Origin: Clostridia bacterium
Lineage (GTDB): Bacteria; Bacillota; Clostridia; Christensenellales; HGM11417
Length of the DNA stretch: 5,784 nucleotides
Assembly: GCA_028700355.1 (NCBI GenBank)
Contig: JAQVSX010000050.1
Location: 1 to 5,784, forward strand
Reading direction: 5' to 3'
Part shown: in pieces, positions 1 to 5,375 of the stretch
Layout of the letters: each line of letters begins with the position of its first letter
How positions within the stretch are numbered: the first letter of the stretch is position 1
Position numbers and translations under genes: made by a program
Notes under the pieces: generated by a model
Database searches by the model: none
Told to the model about the DNA's origin: nothing
What the model saw: the letters and a program-made list of their open reading frames with translations, nothing else

Positions 1-795
1 AATTCTTCTTCCGCCCGACTTAAACATTCCTCTCCAATTTTTAAAGGAATCCGACACAAGAGAATATGCGGGTATTGTCGTTATCGTATAATCAAAATTC
101 CTTACCTTTACAAAGGTAAGCGAAATGCTCATAACAAAGCCGTCCGCTCCGTATTTGGGCATTTCTATCCAGTCGCCTATTCTCACCAAATCGTTTGAAG
201 AAATTTGAAAGCCTGCGACCATGCCGAGTATTGCGTCTTTAAAAATCAGCAGGGTAATTGCCGACAGCGCACTAAGCCCGCTTATAATATATATAGGACT
301 TTGCCCTAAAAGCCTTGACAATATAATAATGAGAATAATCACAAAAAAGACAATTTTGGCAACTGTTAGAAAACCCGTTATAGGCTTTTTTTCTAAGCCG
401 TTATATTTTTTTTCGTAAATAATATTTACCGCATCTAGTAGTGCGCTGATGGTATAATAGGACATAAGGGCAATATAAATCATCAAAACCAACTCTAAAA
501 TATCTTTTATTTGAGGCATTAAATATAACAGAAAATATATTATAGCTGCGGGTATAATTTTTAGCGCACGCTGTAAAGCCTTGCTGCTAATAAGGCTGTC
601 CCATTGTTTTTTAGTTTTTGCGGTGATTCTTTTAATAACATAAAATGCTGTTTTCTTTACAATAAAGTATACCAATAAGGATAACGCAAAAAAAGCCAAT
701 AAATAAATTATGTCTATTATTATCAATGACGCAGAGTGGGGTATTTTTAAGTTTTCTAATGCGCCCATAATCGCGCTATCTATTCTTTCTTTCAC
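1..795 (-). CDS. YbdG-type MscS-family mechanosensitive channel, C-terminus cut by window edge
   Basis: Inner-membrane channel expected to open on membrane tension and release solutes during hypo-osmotic shock. 265 residues are visible; family members of this type are about 400 long, so roughly a third is missing beyond the window edge. Hydrophobic segments lie near residues 23-46, 78-93, 98-118 and 145-163. The pore-helix and beta-domain region follows, at about 168-215. The segment LIFKDAILGMVAGFQ (183-197), then NDLVRIGDWIEMPKYGADG (201-219), TTIPAYSLVSDSFKNWRGM (239-257) and SGGRRI (260-265) are hallmarks of the YbdG/YnaI branch. The start is GTG at 795: an in-frame TAA lies a few codons upstream, and AGAGGA sits about 11 bases before the GTG. 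The next Met (residue 10) has no Shine-Dalgarno site. The gene follows the amidohydrolase by 40 bases and is probably co-transcribed with it. Family assignment is firm; gating properties are not deducible. Confidence 0.9.
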   Translation of the reverse strand, partial: MKERIDSAIMGALENLKIPHSASLIIIDIIYLLAFFALSLLVYFIVKKTAFYVIKRITAKTKKQWDSLISSKALQRALKIIPAAIIYFLLYLMPQIKDILELVLMIYIALMSYYTISALLDAVNIIYEKKYNGLEKKPITGFLTVAKIVFFVIILIIILSRLLGQSPIYIISGLSALSAITLLIFKDAILGMVAGFQISSNDLVRIGDWIEMPKYGADGFVMSISLTFVKVRNFDYTITTIPAYSLVSDSFKNWRGMFKSGGRRI

Positions 796-835
796 TTTAA
801 TTGCCGTCCTCTGTTATATTTTTTGTAAATAATCA

Positions 836-1627
836 TTACTTTATGCCGTAAAAATTCAAAGCATTTTTGTAAAGTATTTTTTCCTTTACACTTTGGGATA
901 GGTCAAGATTAAAAAACTTTTCAAGCTCTGCCTTGTGCTGCCACATAGGAAAATCCGTGCCGAACATAAATCTGTCTGCGCCAAGCTCTGCAATTATCGC
1001 CTGCGCCCTGTCCGCACTTAAAAAGCTAAGAGACGAGCAGGTATCAAAATATACATTAGGGGTGCCTTTATAACAGCTTACCTTTTCCCATTCACTGTAA
1101 CCGCCGAAATGAGCGCCGACACATTTTAATTTTTTAAATATTTTTGCCACTTTCGCAAGGCGCTGCGGAGTTGAATAGCTGTACCTTTTATCGCCTGTAT
1201 GAAACAGTATAGGCAGCACACCCTGCGCCGACGCATATATATTGTATGCCCTTTTATCGTCTATGCAAAATTTTTGAAAATCGGGATGCAGCTTTATACC
1301 CTTTAAACCATTACTTTGCGCAAAGCTTATTTCGGCATCTATTTCCTTTATGGTATTATCGGGATGCAGCGTTATAAGCCCCGTTAATTCTTTAAATTTA
1401 TTTACGCTATGACTGATAAAACTGTTTATCGCCCTTACCTGCTGTGTTTGCGTAGCCGTAGAACTGACTATAAACCTGCTTATTCCTGCTTGTTTTCCGC
1501 TTTCTATTAAATCCTTTGCTTCGCCTTTGTTGTTCATAGCCAAGCCGTAAAAATTGCCGATATTTTGTACGGCTTTTTGCGCAATCTTTTCAGGGAATAT
1601 ATGTGCATGAGCGTCAATAATATACAT
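836..1627 (-). CDS. Amidohydrolase-2 family (TIM-barrel) metal-dependent hydrolase
   Basis: 263-residue cytoplasmic TIM-barrel enzyme of the amidohydrolase-2 type (COG2159-like), a family of zinc-dependent hydrolases and decarboxylases; the substrate cannot be read from sequence. The metal-site motifs are all present and in order: DAHAH at residues 5-9 (His7, His9), TLHP at 86-89, GIKLHP at 110-115 (Lys112, His114), LFHTGD at 141-146 (His143), GAHFGG at 171-176 (His173), and FGTDFP at 222-227 with the catalytic Asp225. No signal peptide or membrane segment is seen. The ATG at 1627 starts directly at the first beta strand (MYIIDAHAH) and is preceded by AAGAGG about 7 bases upstream. It is the first gene of a separate unit with its own promoter and is followed at 40 bases by the mechanosensitive channel gene. 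Nothing suggests a broken enzyme. Confidence 0.9.
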   Translation of the reverse strand: MYIIDAHAHIFPEKIAQKAVQNIGNFYGLAMNNKGEAKDLIESGKQAGISRFIVSSTATQTQQVRAINSFISHSVNKFKELTGLITLHPDNTIKEIDAEISFAQSNGLKGIKLHPDFQKFCIDDKRAYNIYASAQGVLPILFHTGDKRYSYSTPQRLAKVAKIFKKLKCVGAHFGGYSEWEKVSCYKGTPNVYFDTCSSLSFLSADRAQAIIAELGADRFMFGTDFPMWQHKAELEKFFNLDLSQSVKEKILYKNALNFYGIK

Positions 1628-1650
1628 TGCCTAACCTCTTAATATTATAT

Positions 1651-1678
1651 ATTATATCATAATATTTACTTTTTCCAA
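1651..1678 (-). promoter_or_regulatory. Sigma-A-like promoter for the amidohydrolase/channel unit
   Basis: On the minus strand, a TTGGAA -35 (1673-1678) and a perfect TATAAT -10 (1651-1656) are separated by 16 bp. A TG one base upstream of the -10 (1658-1659) makes it an extended -10 promoter. It lies between the rplL terminator and the ATG at 1627, giving a 5' UTR of under 20 bases that still holds the AAGAGG ribosome site. The -35 is only a 4/6 match. Confidence 0.65.
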
Positions 1679-1691
1679 ATTCTATGCACTG

Positions 1692-1718
1692 AAAAAAGGC
1701 GGCATAATTTACGCCGCC
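1692..1718 (-). terminator. Intrinsic terminator after rplL
   Basis: The minus strand shows a perfect 6-bp GC stem, GGCGGC (1713-1718) with GCCGCC (1698-1703). A 9-base AT-rich loop can add weak pairs, and six Ts follow (1692-1697). It lies about 33 bases past the rplL stop codon and ends the ribosomal cluster before the independent promoter of the amidohydrolase. Confidence 0.88.
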
Positions 1719-1751
1719 CCTTAGAGTATAGCTTAATTTAAAGCCGTCTGC

Positions 1752-2120
1752 TTATTTTATTTCAATTTCTGCGCCGGCTTCTTTAAGTTTTTCTGCAGCC
1801 TTATCAGCTTCAGATTTAGAAACGTTTTCTTTTACAACGCCGTTGCTTTCTACTAGGTTTTTAGCTTCGGCAAGTCCGAGTCCTGTAATCTCTCTGACTG
1901 CTTTGATAACGTTGAGCTTGCTTGCTCCGTGTGCTTTTATAGCAACGGTAAATTCTGTCTTTTCCTCAGCGGGAGCAGCAGCAGCTGCAGGCGCAGCAGC
2001 AACCGCAACGGGAGCGGCGGCGCTTACTCCAAATTCTTCTTCCAAAGCTTTAACAAGCTGAGAAAGCTCCATAACCGTCATACCTTTTACTTCTTCCAAA
2101 ATTTTTGCAATATCTGCCAT
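1752..2120 (-). CDS. rplL: 50S ribosomal protein L7/L12
   Basis: 122 residues, the usual length for bacterial L7/L12, the multi-copy stalk protein that recruits and stimulates translational GTPases. Residues 1-32 form the helical dimerisation domain that binds the L10 C-terminal helix. Residues 33-52 are the flexible Ala/Pro/Val-rich hinge, and 53-122 the globular factor-binding domain. The factor-contact helix carries [17 protein letters not shown] (71-87); Lys73, Arg76 and Lys87 match E. coli Lys70, Arg73 and Lys84. GGAGGA lies 9 bases before the ATG. It follows rplJ by 44 bases, shares its leader and promoter, and is followed by a terminator. The gap to rplJ is AT-rich and holds no clear structure. 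Confidence 0.99.
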   Translation of the reverse strand: MADIAKILEEVKGMTVMELSQLVKALEEEFGVSAAAPVAVAAAPAAAAAPAEEKTEFTVAIKAHGASKLNVIKAVREITGLGLAEAKNLVESNGVVKENVSKSEADKAAEKLKEAGAEIEIK

Positions 2121-2164
2121 AATAATATTTCCTCCAAAATTTTTTAATTATTTTTTTGATTTTT

Positions 2165-2707
2165 TTAGGCCTGAGCCTTTTTTTCCTGTACCGCTTTAAC
2201 GGCATATACCAAACTTCTCAGTGTTGCCGTAAGCACGCCCGCAAACTTTGTAATGGGCGCATTGAGCGAACCAAGCATTTTTGCGATAAGTACTTCTCTT
2301 GTAGGCAAAGCTGCAAGCTCTTTAACCTTAACCGCATCAATATAATTGCCGCTGAGTAAGCCGCATTTTACTTCAATTTTGTTTTTTAGTTTTTTTGCGT
2401 TTTCAGCAATAATCTTTGCGGGAGCGACTTCATCATTATAAGAAAATGCAACGGATGTTGTGCCGTTTAAATCATTATCAAACTGATTGTAATCAAGCTC
2501 ATTAAACGCTCTTTTGATTAAAGAATTCTTTAAAACTTTATATTCTATGCCTTGTTCTCTCAATTCTTTTCTCAACGCAGTGTCTTCCGATACTGTAAGC
2601 CCGTTAAATGAAACCATTATTATAGATTTGGATTTGTTTATCTTCTCTTTAATAGACTTGACAACCGCCTCTTTTTGAATACGTTGCTTGCTGATTTTTT
2701 TCGTCAT
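2165..2707 (-). CDS. rplJ: 50S ribosomal protein L10
   Basis: 180 residues. L10 is the base of the ribosomal stalk: its N-terminal domain binds 23S rRNA beside L11, and its C-terminal helix carries L7/L12 dimers. Family features are the segment SIIMVSFNGLTVSEDTALRK (28-47), the basic KVLKNSLIKRAF stretch (57-68), SVAFSYNDEVAPAKII (85-100), the ALPTREVLIAKMLGSLNAP segment (133-151) and the amphipathic helix ending KAVQEKKAQA (171-180). The length is slightly above that of E. coli (165), but I cannot tell from it how many L12 dimers bind. AAGGAGG lies about 7 bases before the ATG. L10 in complex with L12 is the expected repressor of its own operon through the leader directly upstream. Confidence 0.99.
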   Translation of the reverse strand: MTKKISKQRIQKEAVVKSIKEKINKSKSIIMVSFNGLTVSEDTALRKELREQGIEYKVLKNSLIKRAFNELDYNQFDNDLNGTTSVAFSYNDEVAPAKIIAENAKKLKNKIEVKCGLLSGNYIDAVKVKELAALPTREVLIAKMLGSLNAPITKFAGVLTATLRSLVYAVKAVQEKKAQA

Positions 2708-2729
2708 ATATTACCTCCTTAAAGTATTT

Positions 2730-2767
2730 AAAAAAAACCCGTGCCGCAAGGAACACTTCGGCACGAG
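2730..2767 (-). terminator. Attenuator terminator of the L10 leader
   Basis: On the minus strand, CTCGTGCCG (2759-2767) pairs with CGGCACGGG (2738-2746) with one U-G wobble, around a 12-base loop. A run of eight Ts (2730-2737) follows. It lies inside the rplJ 5' UTR, 22 bases before the start codon, so it acts as a conditional terminator rather than an operon end. Confidence 0.9.
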
Positions 2768-2871
2768 CTTATAGTTTAAAGCTTCGCTTAAAATATGTTT
2801 CCTCGGCAAGCTCTTAAATATTTTTAAGAATTATATCAGAAAAACTGAAACTTGCTGTCTGCGGCAATGAT
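2730..2871 (-). promoter_or_regulatory. L10 ribosomal protein leader (autoregulatory mRNA structure)
   Basis: The 5' UTR of rplJ matches the known Firmicutes L10 leader: CAGACAGCAAG near the 5' side and CTTGCCGAGG before the attenuator. GCAAG (2851-2855) pairs with CTTGC (2806-2810). This encloses two local hairpins: TCAG/CTGA (2836-2848) and TCTTAAA/TTTAAGA (2812-2829). GCCGAGGAAACA (2796-2807) can instead pair with TGTTCCTTGCGGC (2743-2755), which holds the loop and part of the 3' arm of the terminator, giving an antiterminator. When L10(L12)4 binds the upstream structure, GCCGAGG is held and the terminator should form, lowering rplJL expression. Binding is inferred from the family; the alternative pairings are read from the sequence. 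Confidence 0.88.
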
Positions 2872-2877
2872 TAAATT

Positions 2878-2906
2878 ATTTTAACAGCCATTAATTAAAT
2901 AGTCAA
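2878..2906 (-). promoter_or_regulatory. Sigma-A-like promoter for rplJL
   Basis: TTGACT (2901-2906) and TAAAAT (2878-2883) are separated by exactly 17 bp, with an extended -10 TG at 2885-2886. The predicted start near 2871 is where the L10 leader begins. It lies just past the rplA stop. No terminator separates rplA from it, so rplJL should also receive read-through, with both transcripts passing through the L10 attenuator. Confidence 0.8.
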
Positions 2907-2913
2907 GTAAAAT

Positions 2914-3597
2914 TTATGCCCTTATATTAATTTTAATACCGGGGCCCATAGTGCTTGCTATCGTCATACTTTTTATATACTGTCCCTTTGCTGCGGCAGG
3001 TTTTGCCTTCATTATAGCATCTAACAGTGTATTGTAATTTTCTACAAGCTTTTCGCTGCCAAAACTCTTTTTGCCGATAGGACAATGAATAATAGCGGTT
3101 TTGTCAAGCCTATATTCTACTTTACCTGCCTTAACATCTTTAACAGCCTTTGCCACATCCATAGTTACCGTGCCGGATTTGGGGTTAGGCATAAGACCTT
3201 TTGGACCAAGCACTTTACCTATTCTGCCTACAAGTCCCATCATATCGGGAGTAGCTATACAGGTATCAAACTCAAACCAGCCGCCTTGAATTTTTGCGAT
3301 AATATCTTCTGCGCCCACTATGTCAGCGCCTGCGTTATTCGCTTCGGTTGCCTTGTCTCCCTTTGCTATTACCAGAACGCGCACTTTTTTACCCGTTCCG
3401 TTTGGCAGTACCACAACGCCCCTGACCTGCTGGTCGGCATGTTTGGGGTCTACTCCAAGACGCACATGAAATTCAATGGTTTCGTCAAATTTTGCCTTTG
3501 CCGTTTTAAGCACAAGGTCAAAAGCTTCCTTAGCGTCATAACTTTTTGTAAAATCAGAAAGTTTTAAACTTTCTTCATAATTTTTGCCGTGTTTCAT
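2914..3597 (-). CDS. rplA: 50S ribosomal protein L1
   Basis: 227 residues, close to the usual 229-234. L1 forms the mobile stalk on the E-site side of the large subunit, binds 23S rRNA helices 76-78 and helps release deacylated tRNA. In several bacteria and archaea it also represses its own mRNA. Visible hallmarks are [20 protein letters not shown] (38-57), [12 protein letters not shown] (59-70), the L1 signature [19 protein letters not shown] (126-144) and the C-terminal return to domain I ending [10 protein letters not shown] (218-227). The ATG at 3597 has AGGAGG six bases upstream. It follows rplK by 65 bases, and that gap holds a hairpin resembling an L1 binding site. Confidence 0.99.
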   Translation of the reverse strand: MKHGKNYEESLKLSDFTKSYDAKEAFDLVLKTAKAKFDETIEFHVRLGVDPKHADQQVRGVVVLPNGTGKKVRVLVIAKGDKATEANNAGADIVGAEDIIAKIQGGWFEFDTCIATPDMMGLVGRIGKVLGPKGLMPNPKSGTVTMDVAKAVKDVKAGKVEYRLDKTAIIHCPIGKKSFGSEKLVENYNTLLDAIMKAKPAAAKGQYIKSMTIASTMGPGIKINIRA

Positions 3598-3607
3598 TAT
3601 TTACCTC

Positions 3608-3640
3608 CTGTGGTGTAAGCGAATAAAAATTCTCCCACAA
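3608..3640 (-). promoter_or_regulatory. Possible L1-binding operator in front of rplA
   Basis: The RNA can fold as UUGUGG (3635-3640) with CCACAG (3608-3613), 5' loop GA (3633-3634), inner stem GAAU/AUUC (3629-3632, 3621-3624) closed by UUUU, and a 3' internal loop GCUUACA (3614-3620). The outer stem covers the first two bases of the AGGAGG ribosome site of rplA (3604-3609), so stabilising it would hinder initiation. The shape matches the element in front of rplK and, from memory, the L1-binding part of 23S rRNA. L1 binding is inferred. Confidence 0.55.
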
Positions 3641-3662
3641 TATTTATAAATTTGCCAAATAG

Positions 3663-4091
3663 TTAATCATCAACAACAGTAACACCCATACTTCTCGCCG
3701 TTCCCGCTATCAATTTTTCAGCGGACTCGATTGAAGAAGCGTTAAGGTCTTCCATTTTTTGCTTAGCTATTTCCGTTACCTGCGATTTGGTTATTTTAGC
3801 AACCTTTTCCTTGTTTGGATTGCCCGAACCTTTTTCTATATTGCAGGCTTTTTTTATCAATACCGCAGCGGGCGGTGTCTTTAATATAAAGGTAAAGGAC
3901 CTGTCCTGATAAATCGTAAGCACTACAGGTATAATAAGCCCTGCCTGTTCCTGCGTTTTAGCGTTAAACTCTTTGGTAAAGCCCGGTATATTAATACCAT
4001 AAGGTCCGAGCGTAGAGCCGACGGGCGGTCCCGGAGTTGCCTTGCCTGCGGGAAGCTGTAATTTTACGGTCGCCGTAATTTTTTTAGCCAT
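3663..4091 (-). CDS. rplK: 50S ribosomal protein L11
   Basis: 142 residues, normal for L11, which binds the GTPase-associated region of 23S rRNA with L10 and is needed for RelA-type stringent signalling and factor turnover. The N-terminal domain (1-70) has [16 protein letters not shown] (10-25). The rRNA-binding C-terminal domain has [17 protein letters not shown] (67-83), [18 protein letters not shown] (88-105) and the end motif [10 protein letters not shown] (130-139). The thiopeptide-contact segment is divergent: Pro22 and Pro23 are kept, but position 26 is Ser (usually Pro), 27 is Thr (usually Ala) and 30 is Pro. GGAGGA lies about 8 bases before the ATG. It sits between nusG (106 bases upstream) and rplA. 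Confidence 0.99.
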   Translation of the reverse strand: MAKKITATVKLQLPAGKATPGPPVGSTLGPYGINIPGFTKEFNAKTQEQAGLIIPVVLTIYQDRSFTFILKTPPAAVLIKKACNIEKGSGNPNKEKVAKITKSQVTEIAKQKMEDLNASSIESAEKLIAGTARSMGVTVVDD

Positions 4092-4109
4092 AATTATTCC
4101 TCCATATAT

Positions 4110-4162
4110 GTGGTTGTATAACGAAATGCAGGTTAAGTCAATATATTTTGCATCTCTCCCAC
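4110..4162 (-). promoter_or_regulatory. Possible L1-binding operator in front of rplK
   Basis: The RNA can fold as GUGG (4159-4162) with CCAC (4110-4113), 5' loop GA (4157-4158), an 8-bp inner stem GAGAUGCA/UGCAUUUC with one wobble (4149-4156, 4123-4130), and a 3' internal loop GUUAUACAA (4114-4122). It ends just before the rplK ribosome site. E. coli L1 is known to repress rplKA by binding the rplK leader through a mimic of its 23S site, so position and shape both fit. L1 binding is inferred. Confidence 0.6.
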
Positions 4163-4187
4163 TAATAATATTGATACAATATTATTA
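4163..4187 (-). repeat. Perfect 11-bp AT-rich inverted repeat between nusG and rplK
   Basis: Arms at 4163-4173 and 4177-4187 are perfect reverse complements around a 3-base loop. The hairpin starts 10 bases past the nusG stop and abuts the GUGG of the putative L1 operator. No T run follows on the minus strand, so it is unlikely to be a terminator. It could be an RNA processing or stability hairpin, or could stack on the operator; its role is unknown. Confidence 0.7.
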
Positions 4188-4197
4188 TTTTTTACTG

Positions 4198-4722
4198 TTA
4201 AATTTTTTCAAATTGCATAAATTCAAGCTCTACGGGCGTTTGCCTGCCGAACATAGATACATTAACCTTTGCTTTCTGAGCCTTATAGTCAATCTCGTCA
4301 ATCGTGCCGATATAGCCTTCTAACGGCCCCGATAAAACCCTTACAGTGTCGTTAACGGCAAAGTTTATGGCAACGGATACTTTTTCAAGTTGCATTCTTT
4401 TAATTTCGTCTTCGTTAAGGGGCATAGCCCTGCCGTTAGGCCCGACAAAACCCGTTACTCCCCTTGTATTTGTAAGCAGATACCATAAATTATTATCATA
4501 AACAAGTTTTACAAAAACATAAGTGGGAAACATCTTTTTTTTGACAACCTTTTTCTTTCCCTTTCTTTCCTCAACAACCTGCTCTTCGGGAATCTGTATG
4601 TCAAGAATTCTGTCGTAAAGGTTATTGTTTTCTATTAATTTTTCAAGGTTATCCTTTACCATACCTTCGTAACCCGAATATGTGTGAAGGACATACCAAT
4701 TTGCATTATCAGACTTTGTCAT
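4198..4722 (-). CDS. nusG: Transcription elongation/termination factor NusG
   Basis: 174 residues, the usual length. NusG binds the RNA polymerase clamp and modulates pausing, Rho action and transcription-translation coupling. The NGN domain spans about 8-112, with WYVLHTYSGYE (9-19) and the FPxYVFVKL strand (65-73), where Thr67 replaces the more common Gly. GVTGFVGPNG (88-97) follows. The KOW domain covers about 121-174, with VNDTVRVLSGPLEGYIGTI (123-141) and MFGRQTPVELEF (157-168). The basic KGKKKVVKKK insert at 54-63 lies before the FPTYV strand. The ATG at 4722 has CGGAG 5 bases upstream and lies 13 bases after the secE stop, so the two are almost certainly co-transcribed. Confidence 0.99.
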   Translation of the reverse strand: MTKSDNANWYVLHTYSGYEGMVKDNLEKLIENNNLYDRILDIQIPEEQVVEERKGKKKVVKKKMFPTYVFVKLVYDNNLWYLLTNTRGVTGFVGPNGRAMPLNEDEIKRMQLEKVSVAINFAVNDTVRVLSGPLEGYIGTIDEIDYKAQKAKVNVSMFGRQTPVELEFMQFEKI

Positions 4723-4735
4723 AATTACTCCGATA

Positions 4736-5092
4736 CTATCCTAAAAGTTGAGTGTACAATAAAGAAAGAACAAAATCAAAGGCAAAAATCAATATCAGAA
4801 AAAAGGTCACGACTGCAAGAACTACTCCCGTCTGTTTTAATACAGTGGGAAATGTCGGCCATGTTACTTTTTTCAATTCGGAAAAAATTTCTCTGATTTT
4901 TTTCCACATTCTTTTAAAGATGTTTGGCTTTTTAGGTTTTTTTATCGCTTTTTTTGCCTTGACAATTTTTACAGGCTTTTTATCCTGTTCTTTCTCGTTT
5001 TCGGCAACGCTTTCGGCGGCTGTCTCCTCTACCTTAACATCGTTACTTAAATTTTTGTCAGCTTTTATAAAATTCTTTTTTTTCTTAGACAT
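4736..5092 (-). CDS. secE: Preprotein translocase subunit SecE
   Basis: 118 residues. SecE clamps the two halves of SecY in the protein-export channel. The conserved single-span core is at 57-118: the amphipathic helix with IFKRMWKKIREIFSELKKV (58-76), the WPT motif (78-80), then the membrane helix at about 88-112. Before it lies a charged, low-complexity extension (about 1-56) rich in Lys, Glu and Ala, with a KKPVKIVKAKKAIKKPKKP run at 38-56. Single-span Gram-positive SecE is usually near 60-75 residues, so this version is long. The ATG at 5092 has GGGAGG about 11 bases upstream, a rather long spacing. Internal ATGs such as Met62 would remove part of the core, so the long form is preferred. 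It lies 22 bases after the rpmG stop. Confidence 0.96.
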   Translation of the reverse strand: MSKKKKNFIKADKNLSNDVKVEETAAESVAENEKEQDKKPVKIVKAKKAIKKPKKPNIFKRMWKKIREIFSELKKVTWPTFPTVLKQTGVVLAVVTFFLILIFAFDFVLSLLYTQLLG

Positions 5093-5114
5093 TTACAAAA
5101 AGCCCTCCCGTTTT

Positions 5115-5264
5115 TTATTTTGCTTCTTTATGAACGGTATGTTTTCTGCAAAATTTGCAAAACTTTTTCATATCTATTCTATCGGGGTCGTTCTTTTTGT
5201 TTTTCATTGTATCATAATTTCTTTGCTTACATTCGGTACACTGCAAAGTAATTTTTGTTCTCAC
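5115..5264 (-). CDS. rpmG: 50S ribosomal protein L33, zinc-ribbon form
   Basis: 49 residues, a small rRNA-binding protein of the large subunit near the E site. It starts [12 protein letters not shown] and ends KHTVHKEAK, both typical of L33. Two CxxC pairs (Cys9/Cys12 and Cys36/Cys39) make it the zinc-binding C+ form. Many Bacillota also carry a cysteine-free copy elsewhere under zinc control; none is visible here. The start is GTG at 5264: GGAGG sits about 7 bases upstream and the first in-frame ATG (residue 20) would remove the first CxxC. It is the first gene of the rpmG-secE-nusG-rplK-rplA unit and has its own promoter and a leader of about 67 bases. Confidence 0.97.
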   Translation of the reverse strand: MRTKITLQCTECKQRNYDTMKNKKNDPDRIDMKKFCKFCRKHTVHKEAK

Positions 5265-5306
5265 TTTAAACCTCCGCTGGCAATGATATTGTAATTAATT
5301 ATGCTC

Positions 5307-5333
5307 AAAAAATAACACCCCCTGTGGAGTGTC
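5307..5333 (-). terminator. Terminator-like hairpin at the start of the rpmG leader
   Basis: ACACTCC (5326-5332) pairs with GGGGTGT (5315-5321) with one U-G wobble and a 4-base loop. TATTTTTT (5307-5314) follows. It is probably the intrinsic terminator of the upstream membrane-protein gene, whose stop lies about 45 bases before it. It lies downstream of the rpmG promoter, however, so it also forms the extreme 5' end of the rpmG transcript. Confidence 0.75.
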
Positions 5334-5338
5334 ATTTT

Positions 5339-5367
5339 ATGATAGCATATTAAAAAATAAAAGTCAA
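5339..5367 (-). promoter_or_regulatory. Sigma-A-like promoter for the rpmG-rplA operon
   Basis: TTGACT (5362-5367) and TATCAT (5339-5344) are 17 bp apart, with an extended -10 TG at 5346-5347. The predicted start is near 5332. The -35 has the same TTGACT as the rplJ promoter. The promoter lies between the stop of the upstream gene (5376) and that gene's presumed terminator. Confidence 0.8.
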
Positions 5368-5375
5368 TAAAATTT

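Noticed and set aside
221..418. 65-codon open frame on the plus strand
   Set aside because: It is fully antisense to the mechanosensitive channel gene, whose family motifs fix the true frame.
3085..3567. 160-codon open frame on the plus strand opposite rplA
   Set aside because: It is a shadow of a highly conserved ribosomal gene; the translation resembles no family and has no ribosome site.
3642..3651. ATTTATAAAT palindrome just after rplK
   Set aside because: It is short, purely AT and loopless, as expected by chance in AT-rich spacer DNA.
4115..4141. Possible promoter for rplK: TTGACT and TATACA on the minus strand
   Set aside because: The spacing is only 15 bp and both boxes lie inside the putative L1 operator hairpin, which has to be transcribed to work. 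Read-through from rpmG-secE-nusG explains expression.
5093..5114. tRNA-Trp between rpmG and secE, as in some Clostridia
   Set aside because: The gap is only 22 bases, mostly the secE ribosome site, with no room for a tRNA.
4752..5294. 180-codon open frame on the plus strand opposite secE and rpmG
   Set aside because: It lies antisense to two certain genes, is rich in Phe and Ser as expected for the complement of Lys-rich coding sequence, and shows no recognisable family or ribosome site.
5326..5340. Plus-strand terminator reading of the hairpin near 5307-5333
   Set aside because: The plus-strand 3' side lacks a real T run and no plus-strand gene leads into it.
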